A stretch of DNA of 62,803 bases from Bacteroidota bacterium (lineage in GTDB: Bacteria; Bacteroidota; Bacteroidia; Bacteroidales; B39-G9), in NCBI GenBank assembly GCA_015222055.1, contig JADFUR010000081.1:1-62803 (forward strand), read 5' to 3'. The notes below the pieces were generated by a model that ran no database searches, was not told the DNA's origin, and was given only the letters and a program-made list of their open reading frames with translations. Positions 52,764 through 60,748 of the stretch are shown here, in pieces. The translations under genes were made by a program, and so were the position numbers. Numbering within the stretch: the stretch's first letter is position 1; each line of letters begins with the position of its first letter.

Positions 52764-52922
52764 TTATTCTAATTCAAAATCATCTTTACCAACTCCGCAA
52801 GTTGGACATACCCAGTCCTCTGGAATATCTTCAAATTGTGTTCCTGGTGCTATTCCGCTGTCTGGGTCACCTTTTTCAGGGTCATAAACATAACCACATA
52901 CTGTACAAACGTATTTTTTCAT
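52764..52922 (-). CDS. rub: Rubredoxin
   Basis: A 52-residue electron carrier with one iron bound by four cysteines. The two motifs are CTVCGY (Cys6 and Cys9) and CPTCGV (Cys39 and Cys42), and the core [16 protein letters not shown] and WVCP is textbook rubredoxin. It is too short to be picked by many gene callers. It would carry electrons from the NAD(P)H oxidoreductase (50296-51474) to the flavodiiron protein, the rubrerythrin and the desulfoferrodoxin. Translation starts ATG AAA AAA TAC. It has its own strong terminator downstream, so it may be expressed separately and abundantly. Confidence 0.97.
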   Translation of the reverse strand: MKKYVCTVCGYVYDPEKGDPDSGIAPGTQFEDIPEDWVCPTCGVGKDDFELE

Positions 52923-53022
52923 AGTTTTTTATTTTATTGATTTTTATTAATTTGTTTAATTAAAAAGAGTTTTATTAAAGCTTAGAATAAATAAAGAATT
53001 AATTAATATCAATTAAACAGCC

Positions 53023-54015
53023 TTAAATACTATCTTTATAAGAAGAAAAATATTTCATAAACTGAGTTCTTTCATAAAAAGCCGGATTTTCAACATTTTT
53101 TTGATTCAATAAGCCGCGAAAATCATTAATAGAAGTGTAATTATTTTTATTCATCCAGTCTTTAATGTCTTTAATTACAGTTTCTATATGTTTGCTTCCT
53201 TCATTGTAAATTGAAGAAACCATTTGCACAGCTTGAGCTCCTGCAAGAAGTTGTTTTATAACTCCTGCTCCATCATGAATTCCTGTTGAAGCAACTAAAG
53301 GCTCTTTTATTTTATCGCTTAATAATGCAATCCACCTTAGAGTTACAAAAATATCATTTGGACTGCTGGTTACACTTGACGATATTATTTTTTTGTTCTC
53401 GATATCAATATCGGGATTATAAAAACGGTTAAATAAAACAAAAGCATCAATTTTTTTAGTCCAGCTTAACTTTTCAACCAATTGAGCAAGTCCAGCAGAA
53501 TAATGACTAATTTTAAGAGCAATAGGTATTTTTATATTTCCTCTGATTTTTGTAATAACATCGAAATATTTTTGCTCATTCTCAGAGCTACCTTGCTTAA
53601 AATCTGATGGCAATAATGCTATATTTAGTTCAAGAGCGTCGGCACCTGCATCTTCTATGCTTTTTGCAAACCCGATCCATTCTTTGTCAGAAACGCAATT
53701 AATGCTTGCAATTATTGGAATATTAACTGCTTGTTTCGCATCTTTAATTAATTGCAAATAATCATCAGTGTTTTTTTCTTTTGTATAATAGCGAGCATAA
53801 TCATGTGCTTCAGGATAATCATGGTAATTTTGATTTGCGTTGTTGTCCATTTCCATGAGAATTTGTTCCTCAAAAAGAGATTTTAAAACAACAGCTCCAA
53901 CACCATGTTCTTCAAGCTTTTTTATTTTTTCAACAGAATTTGTTAATCCTGAACTTCCAACAATAATTGGATTTTTAAGCTTAAATCCCAGATAATTTGT
54001 TGTTAAATCTAACAT
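53023..54015 (-). CDS. Dihydroorotate dehydrogenase-like protein
   Basis: A 330-residue FMN-binding TIM barrel. LTTNYLGFKLKNPIIVGSSGLT opens it (residues 3-24), ASINCVSDKEW is near 107-117, then DALELNIALLP near 137, ALKISHYSAGLAQLVEKL near 178-195, and the phosphate-binding STGIHDGAGVIKQLLAGAQAVQMVSSIY near 256-283. It lacks the pyrimidine-pathway context and belongs to the DHODH-like group seen in anaerobes, often near rubrerythrin-type genes; PyrD proper has a different gene neighbourhood. It may act as an FMN oxidoreductase with an unknown substrate. It lies between rubredoxin and rubrerythrin genes on the same strand. Confidence 0.87.
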   Translation of the reverse strand: MLDLTTNYLGFKLKNPIIVGSSGLTNSVEKIKKLEEHGVGAVVLKSLFEEQILMEMDNNANQNYHDYPEAHDYARYYTKEKNTDDYLQLIKDAKQAVNIPIIASINCVSDKEWIGFAKSIEDAGADALELNIALLPSDFKQGSSENEQKYFDVITKIRGNIKIPIALKISHYSAGLAQLVEKLSWTKKIDAFVLFNRFYNPDIDIENKKIISSSVTSSPNDIFVTLRWIALLSDKIKEPLVASTGIHDGAGVIKQLLAGAQAVQMVSSIYNEGSKHIETVIKDIKDWMNKNNYTSINDFRGLLNQKNVENPAFYERTQFMKYFSSYKDSI

Positions 54016-54045
54016 ATTTTTTTAATTTTTAATTAATGAAAATTT

Positions 54046-54621
54046 TTAATAATTGGTTTCCTTTAATTCAAAATATGATTTAGGGTGTAAACAAGCAGGG
54101 CATAAGTCAGGAGCTTTTTTACCTGTATGAAGATAACCACAATTGCGGCATTTCCATGTCATAATACCATCTTTTTCAAAGACTTTACCATTTTCAAGAT
54201 TTTCATATAGTTTGTTATATCTTTTCTCGTGAGCTTCTTCAACTTTAGCAATCATTTTGAAAGCAGTTGCAATTTCTTTAAACCCTTCTTCATCAGCAAT
54301 TTTTGCAAATTCGGGATATAACTCTGTCCATTCTTCGTTTTCACCTATAGCAGAGGCTTTTAAATTTTCGAGGGTTGTTCCTATTTTACCGGCAGGATAC
54401 ATTGCTGTTATTTCAACGTCTCCACCTTCAAGAAATTTAAAAAAACGTTTTGCATGTTCTTTTTCATTTAAAGCCGTTTCGTTAAATATTCCTGAAATTT
54501 GTTCAAGACCTTCTTTTTTTGCTTGTTTTGAAAAATAATCATATCTCATGCGAGCTTGAGATTCTCCGGCAAATGATTTTAATAGATTTTGTTCTGTTTT
54601 TGTCCCTTTTAAACTTTTCAT
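54046..54621 (-). CDS. rbr: Rubrerythrin
   Basis: A 191-residue peroxidase that reduces H2O2 to water with electrons from rubredoxin. The diiron four-helix bundle (about 1-145) contains ESQARMRYDYFSK and NEKEHAKRFF for the first half and EEAHEKRYNKLYENL for the second, giving the E...ExxH pattern. The rubredoxin-like C-terminal domain has CRNCGY and CPACLHPKSYF with four cysteines. This is the classical rubrerythrin layout, with the bundle before the rubredoxin domain. It lies 80 bp downstream of the ferritin gene on the same strand. Confidence 0.96.
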   Translation of the reverse strand: MKSLKGTKTEQNLLKSFAGESQARMRYDYFSKQAKKEGLEQISGIFNETALNEKEHAKRFFKFLEGGDVEITAMYPAGKIGTTLENLKASAIGENEEWTELYPEFAKIADEEGFKEIATAFKMIAKVEEAHEKRYNKLYENLENGKVFEKDGIMTWKCRNCGYLHTGKKAPDLCPACLHPKSYFELKETNY

Positions 54622-54701
54622 GTTCTTTTTTAATTATTAGATTATTATTTTTTAGAGTTATAAATTTAATACTTTTTTTAATTAAATAATAAAAAATTTA
54701 A

Positions 54702-55214
54702 CTATTCCCCAGTTGTTGGAGGTACAAAGGTCCTATTACTTAATTCTTTATCTAGCATAAATAGACCATGTCCTTTTCCATCAAACATTTTAAGTTGATT
54801 TAGTAGATTTTCCGAATTTGATTCTTCTTCAACTTGTTCTGCAACAAACCATTGTAAAAAGTTGTTCGTCGCATGGTCTTTTTCTTCAATAGCTACATCA
54901 ACTATATTGTTAATAAGATTTGTTACAATTTGTTCATGTTCATATATTTCTTCTGCAACAGAAATAACATTTTCCCATTCAGTCTTTGGTTTTCTAATTT
55001 CAGTCAATGTTATTCTTCCTCCTCGCTCATTAATAAAATCAAATATTTTCATAGCATGAAATTGTTCTTCTTCTGCCTGAATGCGCATCCAGTGTGCAAA
55101 TCCTGACAAATTAATTGATTCAAGATATGCTGACATTGATAAGTAAAAATAGGCAGAGTATAATTCTGCATTTACTTGTTTGTTTAACTCCGTTTCTATT
55201 TTTTTGTTTAGCAT
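54702..55214 (-). CDS. ftnA: Ferritin (non-heme)
   Basis: A 170-residue iron-storage protein forming 24-subunit shells. Ferroxidase-centre residues are visible: ELYSAYFYLSMSAYL (Glu near 17), RIQAEEEQFHAMKIFDFI (E...ExxH near 49-53), and the downstream EIYEHEQIV, then EEKDHATNNFLQWFVAEQVEEE (Glu near 127-130). The mature protein is close to the family norm of about 165-170. It stores iron released or taken up under peroxide stress and prevents Fenton chemistry. It lies between the rubrerythrin and desulfoferrodoxin genes. Confidence 0.96.
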   Translation of the reverse strand: MLNKKIETELNKQVNAELYSAYFYLSMSAYLESINLSGFAHWMRIQAEEEQFHAMKIFDFINERGGRITLTEIRKPKTEWENVISVAEEIYEHEQIVTNLINNIVDVAIEEKDHATNNFLQWFVAEQVEEESNSENLLNQLKMFDGKGHGLFMLDKELSNRTFVPPTTGE

Positions 55215-55381
55215 TTTCTATTTTTTTTAAATTGTAAATTTTTTTTAGAAAATTTTATTAAGTGTTTGATAAGAAAACGTCAAGAACAAGGCTTGCGAAG
55301 TATTAAAATTCATCGTAAATGAAAAGATTTTTAATACAGTATAACGTAGTTATTGACATTTTTTTACAAAAATTTCAATAA

Positions 55382-55771
55382 CTAATTTTCATATTTCCAT
55401 AGACCATGAATATTGCAATATTCCCTTGCTGAAATAATTTTTTCGTTGTCAGCAATTTTAAATGTTGCTTCTGGTTTATCTTCTGGTGTGAGAAATTTTC
55501 TATATACCTTATTGCTAGTTATTAGTTCAATCCATTGAATATAATGTTTTTCGGTCATTGGATGAGATTCATTTTCACCAACCTTAATCCTATAGCCACA
55601 ATCTATTTTTTCAATAAATGGAACGTGTTTTTCTGTGGAGCTATCTGCTGTTCCTTCTTTTAAAAGATCCATTTCTTGTCCGCAACAAACTAATTTACCT
55701 TTGCCTGCATTTGTTACCTCTACAATGTTTCCGCAAATTTCGCATTTGTAAACTTCTAATTTTTTTGTCAT
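55382..55771 (-). CDS. dfx: Desulfoferrodoxin (superoxide reductase)
   Basis: A 129-residue superoxide reductase. The N-terminal desulforedoxin domain has YKCEICG and VCCGQEM, four cysteines (Cys10, Cys13, Cys29 and Cys30) for the structural iron. The SOR centre has EKHVPFIE near 47-54 with the conserved Glu/His, [16 protein letters not shown] near 67-82 with two His ligands, and [11 protein letters not shown] near 113-123 with the Cys and His. All catalytic ligands are present. A strong Shine-Dalgarno sequence precedes the ATG. It converts superoxide to peroxide, which the nearby rubrerythrin then removes. Confidence 0.97.
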   Translation of the reverse strand: MTKKLEVYKCEICGNIVEVTNAGKGKLVCCGQEMDLLKEGTADSSTEKHVPFIEKIDCGYRIKVGENESHPMTEKHYIQWIELITSNKVYRKFLTPEDKPEATFKIADNEKIISAREYCNIHGLWKYEN

Positions 55772-55776
55772 GTTAA

Positions 55777-55785
55777 TTTCCTCCT
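55777..55785 (-). promoter_or_regulatory. Strong Shine-Dalgarno of the desulfoferrodoxin gene
   Basis: On the minus strand AGGAGGAAA precedes the ATG by about 5 bp. It is the best Shine-Dalgarno sequence in this window, where most genes have none, and suggests high expression or a donor with different translation signals. Confidence 0.65.
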
Positions 55786-55978
55786 AATTTTTGGTTAAAT
55801 AATTGTTTCTATTTTAATCCTCTATAGTATTTCATAAATTAATTTTTGTCGATTTTTTTATTACTTTTTAAGGACATCAATAGAATTAGCTATAATAAAT
55901 TTCCCATGATAATTGAATTTTTGTGTTATAAAGTTATGGAAATTTTTTTAGCTTTCGTCACAATAGTTAAAAAAATGT

Positions 55979-56416
55979 TTACTTAATTATGATTTTTCTT
56001 TTGCAATTTTCGCAAATACCTTTAATATATAGGTGTGTTTGCTTTATTTCAAAATTTTCAATTTGTTTTATATTTAAATTTTTATTATCAAATGAGAAAT
56101 CAAAAATTTTTCCGCAATTTGTGCATTTAAAATGTCCATGTGTTGAAATATCAGGGTCATATCTTGTCTCATTATCTTCAATTGTAATTATTTGAGTTAT
56201 TCCTTTATCAACAAAAAGTTTTAAAGTATTATAAACGGTTGTTTTCGATAATGTAGGAATATAGGAGTTTAAATCCTTATAAATCATTTCAACTGTTGGA
56301 TGATTTTTTCTAATTATGAGGTATTCATAAATTTTTATTCGTTGAAACGAAGGTCTTATTCCTGCATTTATTAGAAAGCTTCCTATGTTTTGTGTTTGCT
56401 CCATATCTGTAATCAT
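55979..56416 (-). CDS. perR: PerR/Fur-family metal-dependent repressor
   Basis: A 145-residue regulator. The N-terminal winged helix has RPSFQRIKIYEYLIIRKNHPTVEMIYKDLN and LSKTTVYNTLKLFVDKG. The C-terminal dimerisation domain has HGHFKCTNCGKIFDF and GICENCKRK, with the two CxxC zinc motifs. The His pair in HGHF and an Asp in IFDF are compatible with a PerR-type regulatory site, so peroxide sensing is more likely than iron-only Fur; sequence alone does not prove it. ATG at 56404 (MEQTQ) is an alternative start. It heads the minus-strand detoxification genes, and a palindrome (56422-56438) sits just before it. Confidence 0.87.
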   Translation of the reverse strand: MITDMEQTQNIGSFLINAGIRPSFQRIKIYEYLIIRKNHPTVEMIYKDLNSYIPTLSKTTVYNTLKLFVDKGITQIITIEDNETRYDPDISTHGHFKCTNCGKIFDFSFDNKNLNIKQIENFEIKQTHLYIKGICENCKRKIIIK

Positions 56417-56421
56417 TTCAA

Positions 56422-56438
56422 TTGTAAAACCATTACAA
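56422..56438. promoter_or_regulatory. 17-bp inverted repeat upstream of perR, candidate operator
   Basis: TTGTAA, 5 nt, TTACAA, perfect inverted half-sites, starting 6 bp before the ATG at 56416. PerR and Fur boxes are also A/T-rich inverted repeats, so self-regulation is likely. I found only one similar half-site in the island (TTGTAA before the ferritin gene near 55233), so control of the whole island is not shown. Confidence 0.55.
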
Positions 56439-56562
56439 ATTTAAACAAATGATTTTGAAAAACAAATTTTTTGCATTTTTTAATTAACAGTTTCTTGAAA
56501 AGAAAAAATATAATTTGCCCACGATTTTAATAGTGGGTATTGAAACAAAAAGGATAACTGCA

Positions 56563-56745
56563 ACTAGCATAAACTTCCTCGATTGTGCTTTTATAAAATG
56601 AATAAGTAAACAAAGGTAAATGCGAAGACGCTTTTTCCTTTTTAGAGTATAATCCGTAGTAAGGATATATTTAATTATTAACTATCTGTTTTTTTATGTG
56701 TTCCGTATCAAATTAGCAAAACCTTGCATCGGCTATTAATTTGTT
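56563..56745. repeat. Dispersed repeat, copy B
   Basis: The 30-base core at 56589-56618 is identical to 10092-10121, with diverged flanks matching copy A on both sides (see 10067-10243). A hairpin of about 20 nt stands upstream here (56518-56537), as a 23-bp palindrome stands upstream of copy A. It has no transposase frame. Confidence 0.7.
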
Positions 56746-56920
56746 TTTTAGTTAACTCCACTTTGGATATTAATAATTTGTATTAATTGAACTCAGGTTA
56801 TTAAGTAAATTTTTTTTACGAATTTTGAATTTTGTCACCCAATTTACTCTAAAGATTGTTTCCTTTGTAATCTAATTTAGATAGTTCTTAATTAATGAAA
56901 ACAAATTAATTGTGTAAATT

Positions 56921-57445
56921 ATGAATTTAAAAAAGATATTTTTTTCAATTACAATAATCTTCCTTTTTATTAGCATTAGTGCCGTTAGCTATAATCAAAA
57001 TTGTAACAATATTAAATTAAGTAATCAAAGAGGTTCCGATTATTGGAATTGGGAACCATATGCAACTCTTAACGTCAAGGGAAACCCTCTTGTAGTTTTA
57101 TACTATGGTGTCAGAAGTAGAGGATATAACGGACAAGTAAAATGGTGCTTAAATAATTTGACGAAAAAGACTTTATATAATATTTCAATCAATAATGTTG
57201 AATACACATTATCAAATAATTCAAAAGTAAAAATTTCACATCACAGTTTTATAGATTTTTATGTTTACTCTGCAAAAGAGGTTTATACAAAGCCAGATAA
57301 ATTATATTCTTCCGAAAATGGTAATCTTTCATTAAAGAAGATAAATATTGAATCCCCTGAAATATTTTTTTCTCTTAGCAAAGAGGGAAAAATTTACAAT
57401 TGGAATAAATTGGGGGAGATTGAGATAGAATATGAAAAATTATAA
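56921..57445 (+). CDS. Exported protein of unknown function
   Basis: A 174-residue protein I do not recognise. The hydrophobic start (KKIFFSITIIFLFISISAVSY) is a signal peptide with cleavage near residue 24. The mature part has a single pair of cysteines (NQNCNN and VKWCLNN) and many aromatic residues (YWNWEPYATL), with alternating short strands, consistent with a small beta-sandwich. The neighbouring genes downstream are DUF4956 and a VTC polyphosphate polymerase on the same strand (73-bp gap), but no functional link is visible. No function is proposed. Confidence 0.65.
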   Translation: MNLKKIFFSITIIFLFISISAVSYNQNCNNIKLSNQRGSDYWNWEPYATLNVKGNPLVVLYYGVRSRGYNGQVKWCLNNLTKKTLYNISINNVEYTLSNNSKVKISHHSFIDFYVYSAKEVYTKPDKLYSSENGNLSLKKINIESPEIFFSLSKEGKIYNWNKLGEIEIEYEKL

Positions 57446-57518
57446 TTTTTTTTATATAAATTATATAAATCAAAAATAAAAAATTAAATTCGCAATATAT
57501 TAATCATAAAATTACGAC

Positions 57519-58202
57519 ATGCAAGATAAGTGGGCTTTATTTCAAAAATTTTTAATTACTGAAAATGCTAAAATTGACCTTACAGATTTTATCATTAACT
57601 CTATTATTATAGTTATTTTAGCATTAATATTAGAGCTGACTTATACAAGATGTGCAAAAAGTTTATCTAACAGAAAACTTTTTGCAAATAATTTTTTATT
57701 AATTGGATTTACTACGATGCTCATTATTGTTATTGTTAAATCATCCTTAGCATTGTCCTTGGGTTTGGTTGGTGCATTATCAATTGTGCGATTTCGTTCA
57801 GCAGTTAAAGAACCAGAAGAATTAGCATATTTGTTTCTTACCATTTCAATAGGATTGGGGCTAGGTGCTAATCAAAGAATTATTACCGTTTTAGCTTACT
57901 GTATTATTTTGCTTATAATTTGGATAAGATATTTTATCACAATAAAGAGCCAAAGTCAAAATTTATTTATCACTGTTTACAGTCCAGAGCCATTGTCTTT
58001 GAAATTGGATGATATAATTGCTGTAATTAAACAATTTTTTAAAGCTGTTGAGTTAAAGCGTTACGATGAAGATAAAGGATTTATAGAGACAGCTTTTTTG
58101 GTTGAAATAACAAAAATATCTACTCTGCAAGCCTGCAAAAGCGAACTTCAAAAATTGTCTAATTCTGTAAAAGTTAGTTTTGTAGATAATAAAAATTATT
58201 AG
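57519..58202 (+). CDS. DUF4956 domain-containing membrane protein
   Basis: A 227-residue inner-membrane protein. Four hydrophobic helices at about 20-140: FIINSIIIVILALILELTYT, NNFLLIGFTTMLIIVIV, LALSLGLVGALSIVRFRSAVKEPEELAYLFLTISIGLGLGANQ and the following IITVLAYCIILLIIWIRYF. The SLGLVGALSIVRFR...PEEL block is the family's signature. The soluble C terminus (about 150-227) is a ferredoxin-like fold candidate. DUF4956 genes are typically paired with VTC-domain polyphosphate polymerases, as here (2-bp gap). Its partner role in polyphosphate synthesis or export is established only by association. Confidence 0.9.
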   Translation: MQDKWALFQKFLITENAKIDLTDFIINSIIIVILALILELTYTRCAKSLSNRKLFANNFLLIGFTTMLIIVIVKSSLALSLGLVGALSIVRFRSAVKEPEELAYLFLTISIGLGLGANQRIITVLAYCIILLIIWIRYFITIKSQSQNLFITVYSPEPLSLKLDDIIAVIKQFFKAVELKRYDEDKGFIETAFLVEITKISTLQACKSELQKLSNSVKVSFVDNKNY

Positions 58203-58204
58203 TA

Positions 58205-58909
58205 TTGGAAGATTATAAAAAATTAACAAATAATAGATTTGAGCGAAAATTTGCTGTTAATAATTTATCAATCCAAGAAATTGAATCGATTGTTAAAAGA
58301 AATTCTGTTCTTTTTTGTGAGATATTCAAACAGCGATTTATTAACAATATATATCTTGACACACAAAATTTAACTTGTTTTTTCGATAATAACATAGGGA
58401 ATACTAATCGTGAAAAAATTAGAATTCGTTGGTATGGAGATATGTTTGGGTTAATATCGCATCCTATTTTAGAATTTAAAATAAAGAAGGGCAATGTTGG
58501 GACTAAACTTTCTTTTCCTTTAAGCCCGTTTAAATTAGATAAAGATTTTTCTATTGATATATTAAAACAGGCCTTTTATAACTCGAATTTGCCTCATTGG
58601 GTAATAAATAAATTAAATGTACTTGAACCAACTTTACTAAATCGCTATAAAAGAAAATATTTCCGTTCGTTTAACAAAGATTATAGAATAACGCTTGATT
58701 TTGAAGTCGAATATATAAATATAGGCTCAAGAATAAATTCTCTTTCGCAAAGAAAAAACGAAGGAACTGATGTTGTTGTTGAGCTTAAATATGATGTTGA
58801 AAAAGATGATTTTGCCTCCCAAATTACTAATCAATTTCCTTTTCGTATGACAAAAAATTCAAAATACGTTAACGGAATCAGTAAATTCAGAACTAGTTTA
58901 GCATTTTAA
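58205..58909 (+). CDS. VTC-domain polyphosphate polymerase
   Basis: A 234-residue protein of the VTC/CYTH-like tunnel fold that makes polyphosphate from ATP in eukaryotic vacuoles (Vtc4) and occurs as a bacterial relative. TTG start directly after the DUF4956 gene. Landmarks: NRFERKFAV (ExK) near 7-15, INNIYLDTQNL near 45, REKIRIRWYGD near 65, HPILEFKIKKG (ExK) near 83-93, LLNRYKRKYF near 147 and RITLDFEVEY near 162. Several basic and acidic residues needed in the tunnel are visible. There is no CotH kinase gene, which often accompanies this pair. Confidence 0.87.
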   Translation: MEDYKKLTNNRFERKFAVNNLSIQEIESIVKRNSVLFCEIFKQRFINNIYLDTQNLTCFFDNNIGNTNREKIRIRWYGDMFGLISHPILEFKIKKGNVGTKLSFPLSPFKLDKDFSIDILKQAFYNSNLPHWVINKLNVLEPTLLNRYKRKYFRSFNKDYRITLDFEVEYINIGSRINSLSQRKNEGTDVVVELKYDVEKDDFASQITNQFPFRMTKNSKYVNGISKFRTSLAF

Positions 58910-58928
58910 TAAAAATTCTATACAAATT

Positions 58929-60731
58929 TTATGATTCATTGTTTTTGGGTAAAGAAATAATGAATTTTGTTCCAGTTTCACCTTCCGTTTTATCTGTATT
59001 TGATATTACATTGATTTTACCTTTATGCATTTTAATAATACCATAACTAACAGATAAGCCTAAACCAGTTCCTTTACCAACTCCTTTAGTTGTATAGAAA
59101 GGAAGAAAAAGTTTATCAATACTTTCTGGAGATATACCAGGGCCTGTGTCAGCAATTGTAAATTTAATATTATTATCAGCATCTTCACATGTAAAAGTAA
59201 TCCTTCCAACGCCATTCATTGCTTCAATAGCATTTTTCATCATGTTTGTTGTTACTTGAAGAATCTGATTTTCATCAATGTAAATAATGTTGTTTTTAAC
59301 TTTATTTGTAACAGAAATCGTAACTTTTTCGGGAATAATAACACTCTTTATTGTTTTTTCAATAAATTTATCAACATTAGTTTTTTTCAGAATAATTTGT
59401 TGTTGTCTCGCAAAATTAAGCAAGTTCGATACAATATCTTTACATCTAATAGCCTGTGTAGCCATTAATTCTAAATCAGAATAGAATTGAGAAGTTTTGT
59501 CTGCATCATCTTTTAAAATATGTGCATACATCAAGATTATTCCCAAAGGATTATTTAATTCATGAGCAATCCCTGCAGAGAGTTGTCCCATAGTTGCAAG
59601 TTTTTCCGACTGTTTTAAGGCAAGTTTAGCATGAGCTAGCTGTTCGTTAGATTTTTCTATTTCTAGCAGAACTCCATGTATATTTTCTGTTGTAATTAAG
59701 TATACGTATATTGAGAATAAAATAATTATAATAAGACCAATTATAACAGATGACAACATTATATCTCTAAACAATTGCTTTGTTTCGTATTTTTGATCTA
59801 AGCAAGCTGCTATATAGAGTTTGTAATCTGGAAAATAGTCAAAAGCAAAAATTTTCATCCTATTGTTTATCGAAGATTTCAGTCGAACAACACCATGCTT
59901 GTGCTTTTTTATATATTTAACAATATCGTTGTCTTTCCAGTTTTCTCCTTCAGCAAGTTTATGCATTATCATGGTACCGTTTTCGTCAAAAGCAAAAGGA
60001 TAACTGTCTTTGCCAATTTTAAGCTCATATAATTTTTTTCTTAAAATATTTAAATCCTTTTCTTTATCTCCAACATAAATCATCCCAATAATTTTATTGT
60101 TATGAAAAATTGGCTCGTATGCAGTTATATACCAGTCATTTACAACATAGGCTCGTCCAAAAAAAGTTTTTCCTTGTTCAATTGCCTTAACAACCGGAGA
60201 GTTGTTAGGAATATATGTAAACAAAGCTCTTGTGCCGTCTTTTTTTAATACATTTGTTGAAATTCTTACATATCCGAGTTTGGATTTTTGAAAAATTGTT
60301 GCTGTTCCTCCAAACAATTTTTGTGATTTATCAACTAAAAAGTTATTATTTTGAATTAATTTATCGTTAGAATACCATTTACTAAGAAATACTTTATCCT
60401 TTTCTTTTGTAATCTGGTTGCAAACTTCCATTTTGATTTTATTATTGCTAACATTAAATATATTTGAGTAGAATAACTCATGAGCGATTTTTAAGTCTGT
60501 TTTTACTTTTTCCAATTTTAATGTTCGTTCTCGTTCAAACATTTTTTTTATTGTCTTAACTTCAAGCGTTAAGTCTCTTTCAATTATTTTGTCAATAGCA
60601 TATTTTGTCTTGTCTATTGAAAAATAGTTTGTAATAATTATAGATACAATTATTCCTATTATTATTGGGAATAACAGTTTTAATTTAATAGATAAGTTTG
60701 AGAACCAGTTCTTGAACTTTTTTGTCGCCAT
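58929..60731 (-). CDS. Cache-domain sensor histidine kinase
   Basis: A 600-residue membrane sensor kinase. TM1 at about 18-37, a large extracytoplasmic Cache-type domain at 40-320 (including FQKSKLGYVRIST, YEPIFHNNKIIGMIYVG and KDSYPFAFDENGTMIMH), and TM2 at 325-346. The kinase core has the phospho-acceptor His390 in AGIAHELNNPLG, then HATPase motifs: N-box MMKNAIEAMN, G1 IADTGPGISP, F-box LFLPFYTTK and G2 GKGTGLGLSV, ending in GTKFIISLP. No response regulator gene is adjacent; it is an orphan kinase. It probably senses a small molecule outside the cell. Confidence 0.94.
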   Translation of the reverse strand: MATKKFKNWFSNLSIKLKLLFPIIIGIIVSIIITNYFSIDKTKYAIDKIIERDLTLEVKTIKKMFERERTLKLEKVKTDLKIAHELFYSNIFNVSNNKIKMEVCNQITKEKDKVFLSKWYSNDKLIQNNNFLVDKSQKLFGGTATIFQKSKLGYVRISTNVLKKDGTRALFTYIPNNSPVVKAIEQGKTFFGRAYVVNDWYITAYEPIFHNNKIIGMIYVGDKEKDLNILRKKLYELKIGKDSYPFAFDENGTMIMHKLAEGENWKDNDIVKYIKKHKHGVVRLKSSINNRMKIFAFDYFPDYKLYIAACLDQKYETKQLFRDIMLSSVIIGLIIIILFSIYVYLITTENIHGVLLEIEKSNEQLAHAKLALKQSEKLATMGQLSAGIAHELNNPLGIILMYAHILKDDADKTSQFYSDLELMATQAIRCKDIVSNLLNFARQQQIILKKTNVDKFIEKTIKSVIIPEKVTISVTNKVKNNIIYIDENQILQVTTNMMKNAIEAMNGVGRITFTCEDADNNIKFTIADTGPGISPESIDKLFLPFYTTKGVGKGTGLGLSVSYGIIKMHKGKINVISNTDKTEGETGTKFIISLPKNNES

Positions 60732-60748
60732 ATTATATATCGATTTTA

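Larger units (their letters stand above)
56417..56920. other. Gene-free stretch with the second copy of the dispersed repeat
   Basis: It contains the perR palindrome (56422-56438), a terminator-like hairpin CCCAC...GTGGG (56518-56537), and dispersed repeat copy B (56563-56745). A TTCCTTTG near 56862 is a weak -7 match for the next gene. No protein is supported. Confidence 0.7.

Noticed and set aside
55201-55260. Inverted repeat ATTTTCTA/TAGAAAAT at the ferritin start
   Set aside because: It is an A/T-only 8-bp match across T-runs and overlaps the start codon; too weak to call an operator.
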